Shown here piece by piece: positions 55,101-64,000 of a stretch of 64,000 bases of DNA; the first letter of the stretch is position 1, and each line of letters opens with the position of its first letter. The position numbers and the translations under genes are program-made. Under the pieces are notes generated by a model that was not told where the DNA came from, ran no database searches, and saw only the letters and a program-made list of their open reading frames with translations. Source of the stretch: Polydactylus sextarius (lineage: Eukaryota; Chordata; Actinopteri; Polynemidae); assembly GCA_016801845.1 (NCBI GenBank), contig CM028914.1, forward strand, positions 6,371,501 to 6,435,500, read 5' to 3'.

Positions 55101-58100
55101 TTTGTGTTTTTTCCAGCACAACGGTAATGAATTAAAACCCAAAATGATACAAAACACCCTCTTGATCAATACAGAGGCACTGCTAATTCTGCTAATTGAA
55201 TTACATTTTTTTTTTTCTGTTTGGCTCAGAAACTGTTGGAAAGATGAGATGATGAGATTCCCTCACAGTAAACATTAGAAACATGCGGTCCCGCCAAGCG
55301 TCAAGCCTCTACCCGGATAACGCCCTCCGTCGCTGTCTGTAATTAACTCTGAATACTTCACATACCATGCAGTGGTGAGAAAAGCCTCTTAGGGAAGCGA
55401 CTGATCATACACCATAAAAAAAATTGAAATGATGTGAATCTGTATCTGTAACAATCAGATGCCTCACATCTGACTAATACAGGTCTTGCGTCTCACGGTG
55501 TGAACAGAAAGTCTAAAAGGGTGATTTCATCCATGCAAATCCATTAATTCAAATCATCCTACTTCAACACACCTGGACCTCAAACCTGTTAAAGAAAAAT
55601 CTCACACATTTGACTCAGCTTGTCTTATTCCTCTTTGACCTCTGCTGAACTAATAGTTTACACAGTGTGAAACATTCAGTGGATTGGCTCCAGCCAGACG
55701 TGTGGATCAACGCTGGACTGCCACAAGAAACTCAACGTTGTTTTCAATGAAACTCAACCATAAACTGATCTAAGTCTAAGTCTAGGGTGTGTCAACAGCA
55801 AGATAAGATGTGGATAAAAGTATGTAGACACTGAACATCATATTACATCATGTGTTATCTGCTGCTGTGGCTGCAGTAATTTGTTTATTCAGACATCGCT
55901 GAGGTCCCACTCAACACTCAACAGTCTGTTGTTGTTTTATCTACGTACTGACAAAAAGATCATATCCCAGTGCTTTTAGCTGGAATCACAATTCTCCTCA
56001 TATCTTTAGTTACACTGATGTGATCACAGATTATATGATGCCTGCAGACAAAACTTCTTTTCTTCTTCAAGTCACTTCAACTTGAGGCTTTTTTTATCGA
56101 ATTTTTTATCATTTACGTACTGGAAGTTTTGGTTTTTATCTTTCCTCCACTACTGTGATTCTTTTTTTCTTTTTTTCCCAGATGTTTGTCCATGTTTCTT
56201 CTGTGAACACGCTGTCACGACCAATCAGACGTGTTGCTTAGTTTGGGCAGCACTATCATTTATTCATGCTATATATGCAGTGTTGTGCCTAAACGCGCTC
56301 AGTGAACTTGTTCTGTATTTCTGCCTGATGAACGTTATCGTGAACAAGTTCATTCTGCTGTTTGTGAACGGCGCTATCTCTCACAACTTCCTTTAAAAGC
56401 CAGATTTCCATGGAGCCTTCCAGGCAAAACCCCAATAAAAACACATCACAAACAGGCTGGTTAAAACTGATAATAATTGCTGTTTGTGGTTCTATATGGG
56501 CTGTGGCAATAATTTTGAAAAATAATAGCTTGCAGCAACATATTGAAAAAAAAAAAAAACTATGAACTGAGGTAGTTCATTTTAAAATCTATGAACTGAA
56601 CTTTGAACTAGTTAATGTAGAAAATGAACTTTCCCAACACATTTAATTTGAAAATTCAGTGACTGCTTCTCTCCAGCTGCTACAGTCTTGTGCGTCTCAT
56701 CTCAGGCAGGTCTCATCTTGTCTAGGGACTGCTGCTAACCATGGGCTGGTTAGCAGCGTCTGAATCATTCATCCTGGTGTAAGACCATAACATTTATTAA
56801 TAAATGCTGTGGTATCATATTAGTGCATAGCCAGAGACCTGATGTAGTATTTTAGGAGCATCAGAGACACTTCTGAACCTTGTATAGGAATCTGAATAAC
56901 GCTTCTATTAATTGATTAGGTGTTTTAGATATAGTTAACAGTTAAAGGCAAATATTCTCTGGTTCCAGCTTCTCTTCTGGACCAGTGTCAGATGCTGTGT
57001 ATTAGTTTTAGCAAGCATTTGTTGACTAAGAAAACTCAGTGTACTGTATCCCTGCCAAACAATCCTACTTGTCTGTCTCAAAGTTAATTTATGTCAATAT
57101 CATAAATGTGTCTGATTGTTCATGCCAAGACTCAAACACTACTTCATGATTATGACATCAAAGACAGTGTTTTAAAAAAAAAAAAAATCTGGATCCGTAT
57201 CATCATTTAATGGTTTCTTCTTTGGCATACATCCCATCCCTCCCACCAAGTTTGCTCCAAATTTCTTTGGTACATTTTGTATAACCGAGCTGGTTAAGAA
57301 ACAAACATCTATCAAAGAAACAGCTTGATAAATAGTTCATTCCAAAGAGATAGATGAGATTAAGGTTCATCACGTTCTTCTGAACCAAACTGTGAAACTT
57401 TGCAGACTGATCTCTGTAGGGCCATTATATGAAGAAGCATTGAGATTTCCTTTCATTCATGTGTCTGTATACGTTCGGCCATATGATATGCTCTCTCTTT
57501 AAATCAAAGTAAAAACTGAGCTTCGGGTTGTTTTGAAACTGATCCCTCTTTTATAATATGAAATCATTATTTTCTTGGCACGGGACCAAATAATCTCTCT
57601 CTCTCTCTCAGCTGGTTGATTTATGTGCTGACATGTACAGTTGTGCCTTTGCTCTGCACAGACCTGTAACCATCAGATAACAGCTACCGCACTTATACAT
57701 ACATGTGTCAACCAACCAAGACGTTGACTGAGAGTATAACAGCATGTCATCATTTATTTTACCTGATGACTTTAACAGTTACTCCGAGCAGAGCGGTGAC
57801 ACTGATCACTGATCTACAATTTTTTTCCTGTTGCTGATGCCATACTAACCTGACTGTGTTGTCAGATTGTTGTTGTTGTTTTTTTAACAGATAAATGCAA
57901 AAGCAAAACCACAAAAATGCCAAACTAGATAATAAACAAGATACTTGCCCTTTCCCGAAATAAAAATACTTTCCAGGCTATTCCTTTTTCAAGACCTTAA
58001 CTTTATTTAGTTTTTGTACTTGCCCTTCCTACTTTATTGTTGGGATTATACCTGTTGTGTTTGGTAGAAATTTATTAAAAAAGTGAATGAAGTTCACACG

Positions 58101-58200
58101 TAACACAAGATATGATTGGATATCGAAATCATTTTCTGTTCTTCATATATATTTCGTATTTTAAAACAATTTTGTGAGTTTGTGCAGACTCCAGACTTTT

Positions 58201-58236
<36 letters not shown>

Positions 58237-61200
58237 CTGATAATACTAATAATGTCTGTAAAGGTTTAGAGGCAAACATCCAAACACATTTGTTTACCTC
58301 ACCCATCTACATGTCATGTGGGACACATTCACATCTGTGTGCTGCTGCCACAGCGATTATTTCACAACATCAGTTCTAACCGGTAACGTGCACTGACTTT
58401 TGATAGAACAGTGAATTGAACGTACCCCTTTGTGCAGCTATGCAACATGTACACAAGAAAAAAGTTGTGCACCATAAAGCAGTTTGCTAAACCTGAAGAA
58501 GATGAAGCAGTTAAAGATGAAGGAGGAATTAGACGAAATGGGAAGAATCAGAGGAAGGAAAAGAAGAAGCAGAGAAGAGGATGCAGAGCTGTGTTTTACA
58601 GCACCAGGTGTACGATGCTAGTGATTCAAACAACCTAGCTACAGTTTAACAGTTGAGTACTTTTATGAACAAATCAGTCCAAATTCCTGCAGATATGACA
58701 TTTCTATGGCGATTGTGCCACATGAACTGGAAAAAAAACAACAGAATCTGGATCTGAATCAAAGTTGTTAGGGGTAAATTAGTTCAAAACAAACAAAAAA
58801 AAGCCCCATAGCACTTAACAATACTTCACTTTTGACACCACTTTCCCTTCCCCTTGTGCACATTTTAAGCACTTTATTAGCCCTTTAGAACCGTATCAGC
58901 TTCAACAATGAGGGGAAATATTATAAATTCACTAGTGACCCTCAAAGTAGCTTCTGATGTCTTCACAAATCAAAAGATTTATAAATGAAAACAAATCAAA
59001 TCAGGACATGGCTGAGGAACACCTCCTCTTCCTCCACTCTTGTAAGAAAAACACACACACACAGACGGGTGTGGTCAATGTGTCTCTCTAAACACTGCTT
59101 TCAACTGTTTTTTGTCCTCAGCAAACACAAAAAATCATCAAAAGATTTTTCCTTATTCTTTTGGTGAAAAGCTGAGCAGCAGATTAGTGTCCTGTGAACA
59201 AATGTTTTTTTTTTTTTTTTTTTGAAGTTGTAACTTAAACGAGATCGAGCACATACCGAGCAAGCTGGAGCAAAAACGGATTAAAGGTCTGCAGAGACTC
59301 CAGAAAACATTCTGCAGGTGACACAAAAACTGTTACTTTACAACCATAGTCCATTGACGAAACCAGCAATTATACCTTGCAAAGTGCTTTGACTGCAGCA
59401 ACCGGTCAGTTTGTTTGTGTTGTTGTGATGATTTTACTCTTCCTTCACCAACAGTCGCACAATAATGGAAACAAACTAACTGATCTGGGCAGAGATAGAC
59501 CAGCAGAGATAGACCAGCAATACCACTGATCTGCAATGTAAAACTGCTGATTTTGTCAACAGACTCTGGCGGTGTTGAACAGATTTGACATAAGAGTTGT
59601 GTTTGGTTGGAAAAAGATCTTACTGTACAATAAGAAAACACCTGTCTCTGTAGGAATCCTCTCTGAATTGTCGTCAAACGCTTAGAATAACAATGCAACC
59701 CTGCCACATTGCAGCAGCTGCAGACATAACGTTCTAACAAAAAATTCTTTTACAAAGGAAAAAAAGTTTGAAGAAACGTCATTTGTTCAAGCAACAATAG
59801 CAATAATGGGGGCATCTGGATAACTGAATGGTTATGGTGCACCACGATGGCGTATATACACCACGCAGCTGTTCGCCGGTTCGGTTCAGCGCAAACAATT
59901 CGTTAGCAGAGTTAAATTGATGATGCGAATAATTGTAGGTCGTATCTCTTAAGGGACAGCGATACTTAAAAATGGATAACGTCAACATGTGAAGACGTTA
60001 ATTGCAAAACCTTTTTCTCAGCAGTTGCAACCTCTGCTGATTGGACTGTCTTCAATGAATGACTCAACTGCTAATTGTCGATCTTTTGTACTCTCTCAGT
60101 TCATGCCAAGAAGAAACAACACCAAGGCCACGTCACAGCCGCTATAAATCATAGAACCTCCCTGTTTTGACAACAGTCATATACATGACACTGCAGGTTC
60201 AAATCAAAGGAATGCTCCCACCCAAAGCCAAGGCCTGTGGGAAGTGGCCGGACACACCCTGCTTTTACACCCACCGTGAATGGTTCTGTGAGCGCCATGG
60301 CAGTTGAAGGTCCTGTGATTATGAGCAATGTGCTGTTGTAACAGACCGAGTGTCGAGGCAGGGCGTGGCTCCACACACAGAGCGCGTGCGTGCTGAAAAA
60401 TTGCCCCCAGCTAAACTGAGAAGGCTTAAAAAATGTTTTAAAAACACACACACTTGCTATGCTACTGTACCTTCACACACTGACATGTTCCCATGTTAAG
60501 GATTCATGCTGATGGGTGTGTCTGCACAGGACCAACAGATGGACTACACACACACACACACACACACACACACCATCTCCCCACCTTTTTGTTCCTCAGT
60601 GTAAAGAGTAAATCAACAGATTACAGCTGAAACTGAGAATCATCAACACTTGGCACAGGTGCTAAAAACATATGACATGCTTTGATTTGACAGGTATGGA
60701 AAACTTAAAAAACAAAAGATCAGACAGATAAAGAGTCAGTTCAGCTCGTACAAGAATCTCAGTGAGCGCAACATGTAGAAATCCAGCTGTCAGCAAATCT
60801 ATTCAATGTTAACATATTTAGTACTGGAGGTTTAAAAAAGAAAAAAAAAACATATATGCTTAGTTGCCCAACCTTAGTCTGCATGTAGCATGAAACACAT
60901 AATAATCATTATTTATTCTTTGAATTTTTGCAGAAAGTACCAGTTCAGTGTCAGTCAGCATTAACTTGACCTCATCTAAATAACATCTAAATAATGACAA
61001 TAATGTGTAGGTTTTACCTCTGATATTGCATCAACAAGACAAGAGGTTTCTCTGAGGTCACAGTGACCATGACTTTGATCTTTGATCACCAGCGTCTTTC
61101 CAGAAAAGACTTCCCTGTGACATTCCTGAGATATCTCGATCACGAGAATGGGACGGACAGACGATCCCAAATTATAACACGTCCAACAACTGGTGTAGTT

Positions 61201-62112
61201 GTAAATCTTTAAATGATTTACATTACAATATATTGTAACTGTTTCATGACTATATTTTTACATGCATACATTGAAGTTTAGTTTATGTTCAGATACAATG
61301 AACCAAACAAACTTACTAGTGTTTCTACCTCACTTATATACTTGTTGAGGATCTTATTTTGAAATGTCTGTCGACAAATTTTCATTTCCTTTTAACTCCT
61401 TTAACTGCTCTGATTTGCATTTCCTTTATTTTTGTTTTTGCAAACACACAGGTTCGTACTCGCTCGTGTTTGAAAAAACATTTGAGTGTATGACTGACAT
61501 GTTGGTTGCTTTGTGGAACAACTGTAAGTAATAGTGTAATAGTGTAAGTAATATGGATGAGTATGACAACACATTTGCATACTTAGTGCTAGACCACTCA
61601 GTTGTGATCAGATCACAAGAAGTGTGTTAATGCAGGGAATGAACAGGGCCCTAAACCTGCTAGACTGCATTGCACAGATGAAGTAAAAACTCTTCTCTGC
61701 CAGTTCCTCTCATTTAAATTATTAACTGATTACCTTTGACTTGCTTCAACAAGTTAAAAGCTCCAGAGCCCTGAATGTTTTTTCTCACAAAGTTGATGGA
61801 GTTTCCAGTTCAAGTCAGGACTTTTACTTGGTTGAAATCACATATCTGTGTTTGAGTATCTTTTCATCTGTATTTATCTTTGCTAAACTAAACTAAGATT
61901 TAACGCGGCTTTTGCTCCAGTAGACACAGACTAAGTGAAGCACACATATTTGTACCATTCCCAGAATCTGTTCAACTTCATCAGAAGGCTACATGGGGAA
62001 GTAAAAATGTTTGTGCGAGTGTGTGTGTTCTTGCCTCCTCCTCAGCACTTGGCTCAGGGCTCTTGATAGGACTGGCTGGCTGGCTGAACACTGACGACTT
62101 CCCACTGGTGCT
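40775..62112 (-). CDS. pof1b: POF1B, actin-binding coiled-coil protein (3' part of gene, 11 exons)
   Basis: Spliced CDS: 62112-62035, 48121-47868, 45781-45745, 45508-45440, 45047-44955, 44000-43887, 43248-43096, 42407-42285, 42101-41967, 41378-41308, 40925-40775. Phases agree at every junction, giving 425 residues. Recognition rests on blocks shared with human POF1B: PEKLDTRYFGELLAD, LIPKGATELTKQQIRYLLQ, DKSMRLLLSTFNSLREEL, ERDLSFK and YRNQYPILGLLSDDY. Known role: POF1B binds non-muscle F-actin and localises to tight junctions and desmosomes of epithelia; human variants are linked to premature ovarian failure. The middle (about residues 150-360) is heptad-rich coiled coil. The start codon and first exons are absent, presumably beyond the right edge; the human protein is about 590 residues. 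All introns are GT-AG except the first one here, which appears to be GC-AG. Confidence 0.94.
41308..41378 (-). CDS. pof1b: pof1b exon J
   Basis: 71 nt, phase 0 to 2, encoding EIRKLMQERNDSSKNVTKTI and ITK, then AA of the next Lys. The donor AA|GTACGG joins to exon K to give KKYRNQYPILG, as in the human KKYRTQYPILG. Reading through the donor instead gives KKYGPVAS and a stop at about 41287. Confidence 0.9.
41967..42101 (-). CDS. pof1b: pof1b exon I (coiled coil)
   Basis: 135 nt, phase 0/0, 45 codons: a Thr/Ser-rich stretch, then KISELLSQLDQRQTIITRQE, corresponding to the human KLHELTSLLEEKDSLIKRQSEE block. Acceptor TTTCTCCAG, donor GAG|GTACAA. Confidence 0.92.
42285..42407 (-). CDS. pof1b: pof1b exon H (coiled coil)
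   Basis: 123 nt, phase 0/0, 41 codons including EELSRQYNEQLSAIRQEKER, matching the human NHYTEMVKNLRMEKDRE region in spacing. Pyrimidine-rich acceptor TGTGTTTCAG, donor AAG|GTGAGA. Confidence 0.92.
43096..43248 (-). CDS. pof1b: pof1b exon G (coiled coil)
   Basis: 153 nt, phase 0/0, 51 codons of coiled coil including KELEGKLKALESENNMLRQK. The acceptor AG lies only 8 bases from a (GT)n tract on the transcribed strand. Donor AAG|GTGAAA. Confidence 0.92.
43257..43288. repeat. (CA)n microsatellite beside pof1b exon G acceptor
   Basis: Reads (UG)n in pof1b pre-mRNA and ends 8 bases from the 3' splice site of exon G. Confidence 0.95.
43466..43509. repeat. (TA)n-(TG)n microsatellite
   Basis: TA run followed by TG run in a pof1b intron. 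Confidence 0.9.
43887..44000 (-). CDS. pof1b: pof1b exon F (coiled coil)
   Basis: 114 nt, phase 0/0, encoding RLESEKEALERDLSFKADQA and the rest of a coiled-coil segment; ERDLSFK matches human EKDLSFK. Acceptor TTATTGCAG, donor CAG|GTACAG. Too short on its own to appear as a clear open frame. Confidence 0.9.
44955..45047 (-). CDS. pof1b: pof1b exon E
   Basis: 93 nt, phase 0/0, encoding ADKSMRLLLSTFNSLREELL and flanks; the human protein has DKSLRLVLSTFSNIREEL at the same place. Donor CGG|GTAAGA. A (GT)n tract lies upstream of the acceptor on the transcribed strand. Confidence 0.93.
45059..45091. repeat. (CA)n microsatellite beside pof1b exon E acceptor
   Basis: Reads (UG)n in pof1b pre-mRNA and ends about a dozen bases from the 3' splice site of exon E. 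Confidence 0.95.
45213..45271. repeat. (TA)n-(TATG)n-(CA)n compound microsatellite
   Basis: Long TA run, then tatg units, then a short CA run, in a pof1b intron. Confidence 0.93.
45440..45508 (-). CDS. pof1b: pof1b exon D
   Basis: 69 nt, phase 0/0, encoding EVEALIPKGATELTKQQIRY and LLQ, a near match to the human LIPKG...TKQQIRY block. Donor CAG|GTGAGT. The intron just upstream (minus strand) carries a (GT)n tract about 15 bases from the splice AG. Confidence 0.93.
45521..45540. repeat. (CA)n tract beside pof1b exon D acceptor
   Basis: Reads (UG)n in pof1b pre-mRNA and ends about 12 bases from the 3' splice site of exon D. Confidence 0.9.
45745..45781 (-). CDS. pof1b: pof1b exon C (37-nt microexon-like exon)
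   Basis: 37 nt: one base completes the Gln split from exon B, then KYQVDLSSSDFK. Acceptor TGTATTACAG, donor AAG|GTGAGC. Human POF1B has a similarly short, variable acidic linker here. Confidence 0.85.
46095..46146. repeat. (GT)n-(GAAT)n compound microsatellite
   Basis: About 28 bp of GT followed by tgaatgaatgaa units. Confidence 0.93.
47868..48121 (-). CDS. pof1b: pof1b exon B (acidic run and RYFGELLAD block)
   Basis: 254 nt, phase 0 to phase 2. Encodes eight Glu, then NGEVELEEVE, a short linker and the conserved PEKLDTRYFGELLADVYRKN block. Acceptor CCCCACCAG; donor CGAGGACA|GTAAGTG is close to consensus. This is the best-conserved POF1B segment in the window. Confidence 0.93.
48807..49129 (-). 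repeat. Degenerate dispersed repeat next to LINE relic
   Basis: On the minus strand, gggggcatttagggttcagt followed by an aaggagac-type stretch resembles a common fish repeat (gggttcagtgccttgctcaaggaca type). Its frames have no recognisable protein. Boundaries are approximate. Confidence 0.35.
49130..49345 (-). mobile_element. LINE 3'-end relic
   Basis: On the minus strand a frame reads AHPTDRRHRGKPRKHWRDF, resembling the HPTGRRPRGRPRTRWRDY motif near the C terminus of a fish non-LTR retrotransposon ORF. It is followed by sequence like the usual aactttgctgaccctgctgcc 3' end. Degenerate, without a reverse transcriptase domain. Confidence 0.55.
56277..56645 (-). mobile_element. Possible non-autonomous DNA transposon relic
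   Basis: The right end, read on the minus strand, is gtgttgggaaagttcatttt followed by repeated aactagttcaaagttcagttcat. The left end has agtgttgtgcctaaacgc and gaacgttatcgtgaac. Short GTGTTG-type ends face each other. I recall this gaactagttc-rich sequence as a common teleost element; no target-site duplication was confirmed. Confidence 0.35.
58203..58232. repeat. (TA)n microsatellite
   Basis: About 30 bp TA run in the large pof1b intron. Confidence 0.93.
59205..59223. repeat. Poly-T tract, 19 bp
   Basis: Uninterrupted T run. Confidence 0.9.
59812..59900 (+). mobile_element. tRNA-related SINE head
   Basis: ggataactgaatggttatgg resembles a tRNA A box region, and gttcgccggttcggttc about 50 bases on resembles the T arm/B box (GGTTCGANTC with one change). 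It does not fold as an intact tRNA and lacks a conserved anticodon arm that I can see, so it is read as a degenerate SINE promoter. Confidence 0.45.
60547..60573. repeat. (CA)n microsatellite
   Basis: CA run in the large pof1b intron. Confidence 0.93.
61025..61165 (+). repeat. Teleost dispersed repeat relic
   Basis: ggtcacagtgaccatgac, tttgatctttgatcacc, cattcctgagatatctcg and gagaatgggacggacagac follow each other in the order typical of another common fish repeat. No coding capacity. Confidence 0.6.
62035..62112 (-). CDS. pof1b: pof1b exon A (first exon within window)
   Basis: 26 codons, phase 0 at both ends, rich in Ser/Pro and ending SAEEE, which runs directly into the Glu run of exon B. 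The acceptor is CTTCAG at 62118-62113. The donor reads GAG|GCAAGA, a good GC-type donor; there is no usable GT in phase nearby. The N-terminal part of POF1B is poorly conserved, so support comes from phase and the continued acidic run rather than homology. Confidence 0.6.
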
Positions 62113-64000
62113 CTGAAGAAACACACAAAAGGATGGATAAGAAAAAAAAATAAAAGTCTTTCAGATTCAAAAAGAAACAGATTAAACCTCAGTCTTCAAG
62201 CCTCTCGACACACACACATAAACACACGCACACAAACTTGGGACATACACACATCTTAAGGCTATAGTTTGAGAAAATATTTTAAAAGCTAATTACATGA
62301 AATCAATATAAACAATGGTTTTGACTCACACATTGGAACTATTCAATTCTCTGATTAAAAAAATTAAAATTTTCAATACTGAAAACAATTCGTTGTTGAA
62401 TGTATATTATCATATATAACTCACTTGCACAAGGTGAAGAGGAGTGTTTTTTTAAGGGCAATCTGACTTTAACTTCACCTGGACCTGTGTTGAACAACCT
62501 CGGGCTTTTTGACTTGTGTTCATAGCCTTGACAGTCACCTGATGAACTTCAGACTTGTCTTTGACTTGTCTTGGATGAGTTAAGACTTGGTTTCTTTAAG
62601 TCTTGAATCAGGAAACTAGACTTTATGACATGAGGTGTGAATTAAAACTTGGCTGTGCCTCAGATGATTTGCAACATGGTTTCAATGACATGAGACAATG
62701 TAAACGTCTAAAATGAATTAAGGATTGAAATATTTCTTGTTCTGATTGATCCATGAGTTGTAGACTTTCAACATTCTTTTGATGTACTCAATACTTTTGG
62801 ATTTGGACTTACAGCTACATAAATACCTATGGTTGCTGTCGACTCCGCGTAGAGCATGACAAGATTTTAAAAGACTTGCACACAACATCACAACAGTTTT
62901 GATCACTGCTTATCATTGACTCAGATTCTTCTCTGATCGAAGAACTTTAGCAGTGATGCAACTCATGTTTCATGTTTCAAACCTTTGTCACCAAAGATAT
63001 TTCTGACATCATTGTTGTATTATACTCTGACTGATGTGTACACATTACAAAGAAGTGAGGCACTTAAAACATTTCTTTTCTTTGAAAACAAAACAAGATA
63101 TCAGTCAGATATAAGAGGTAAGTGAAAATATATTTTGTATGAGATCTGAATGATCATACTTTACACAGTTTAGAGCAGTGCTACTTCATGACGTTGTGAC
63201 TGGATGACTATTTGTCTTTGTACAATGATATCACTCTGTAGACATCAGTGAAACCGAAAACTGAAACTATGCCAGGTAAACGTAAGAATACATTCAAATG
63301 AAGTTAGGTAAGATACTTATGAGCCAACTGCAGAGCTGCCAAGCCCCTAAAACCAACATAGTGGTTCACCATTCAAAATGAGAGCACCAAGCTTCAAAAG
63401 TTAATTCTCATTTTATGGTTAATCTATTTAAGTGTGTCAGAAAAGCAACAATAGTCCAATATGGTATCTAAGAATTTCTAATTGTGTGTCTCCCAATGCT
63501 CAGTGGCTTCACAGGAAAAAGCAAAATGAAAAGACAAGCAGAAAGCCTCCTGTCTGACCTCTGAGATCAAGCCAGGTGCAAGAATGTGTTTGTCTTTATA
63601 CGTAAGGGTGTGCCACCTCAGCAGAGTCAGACCGGGTGCGGCACCACATCTCTATCAAACACTTCATGAGAATACATCTGAGTGTGATATCTCAAAGAAA
63701 CAAGAGCAACATGAGTTGGTAACTGGCCATGTAAAAGAAAGTTATTCTGCTGTATTCAATGCAAGAGAGAGATAAGCAGGTGGAACAAGGAGAGTTATTC
63801 TCTCAGCAAAATACAGGAAGCACGTGAGGAAATTACAGGAGTGAAGATATTATTCAAATATTTTCTTCCCACAACAGAAACACTGTGTAAATCATCCCAC
63901 AGGCAAAGGTTGGGGCATTCAGGAAGTAATAATTGGTGCAGGAAAGAGTTTGCTGCAGAGACTTTGGCAGGTGCGAGTCCAGACTGGTGCCTTGTAAAAA

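Larger units (their letters stand above)
48122..62034 (-). other. pof1b: Large pof1b intron, about 13.9 kb
   Basis: Bounded by a GC donor (62034-62033) and acceptor AG (48123-48122). No exon of another gene could be supported on either strand. It contains repeat relics at 48.8-49.35, 56.3-56.6, 59.8 and 61.0-61.2 kb, a (TA)n tract at 58.2 kb and (CA)n at 60.5 kb. Small undetected exons are possible. Confidence 0.55.

Noticed and set aside
59812..59900. Functional tRNA gene
   Set aside because: A- and B-box-like sequences are present, but the arms do not pair convincingly, so it is treated as SINE-derived.

Overview
The window is vertebrate nuclear DNA, almost certainly from a ray-finned (teleost) fish. 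It is AT-rich and gene-poor. It carries long (GT)n/(CA)n, (TA)n and poly-T tracts and degenerate dispersed repeats of teleost type, including a tRNA-derived SINE and LINE relics. Its two recognisable genes have intron-exon structure, and no prokaryotic features were seen.

Region 1-10.4 kb: old repeats and microsatellites lead into spry3 (Sprouty RTK signalling antagonist 3), read on the minus strand. Its 300-residue protein lies in one coding exon (9404-10306) with a 3' splice site just upstream (10407-10408). A long 3' UTR probably runs leftward, and a small uORF ends one base before the start codon.

Region 10.4-39.5 kb: no coding gene could be supported. It holds the presumed spry3 5' intron, a candidate spry3 promoter and first exon near 23.6-24.7 kb, a SINE, several copies of a teleost repeat family, microsatellites, CTCF-like motifs and some possible conserved non-coding blocks.

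Region 39.5-62.1 kb: the 3' part of pof1b (actin-binding coiled-coil protein of epithelial junctions), minus strand. Eleven exons were resolved base by base. Phases fit at every junction, giving 425 residues including an acidic run, the conserved RYFGELLAD block, the coiled-coil rod and the YPILGLL tail motif. The 5' end of the gene lies to the right of the window. The largest intron (about 13.9 kb, 48122-62034) appears to use a GC donor and holds only repeats and unassigned sequence.

spry3 and pof1b lie on the same strand but share no known pathway: Sprouty damps FGF/RTK-MAPK signalling, and POF1B organises actin at tight junctions and desmosomes. The most interesting observations are (UG)n tracts directly upstream of three frame-preserving pof1b exons, the GC-AG intron, the spry3 uORF abutting the main ATG, and CTCF-like motifs between the two genes. 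No undescribed biological system was found.
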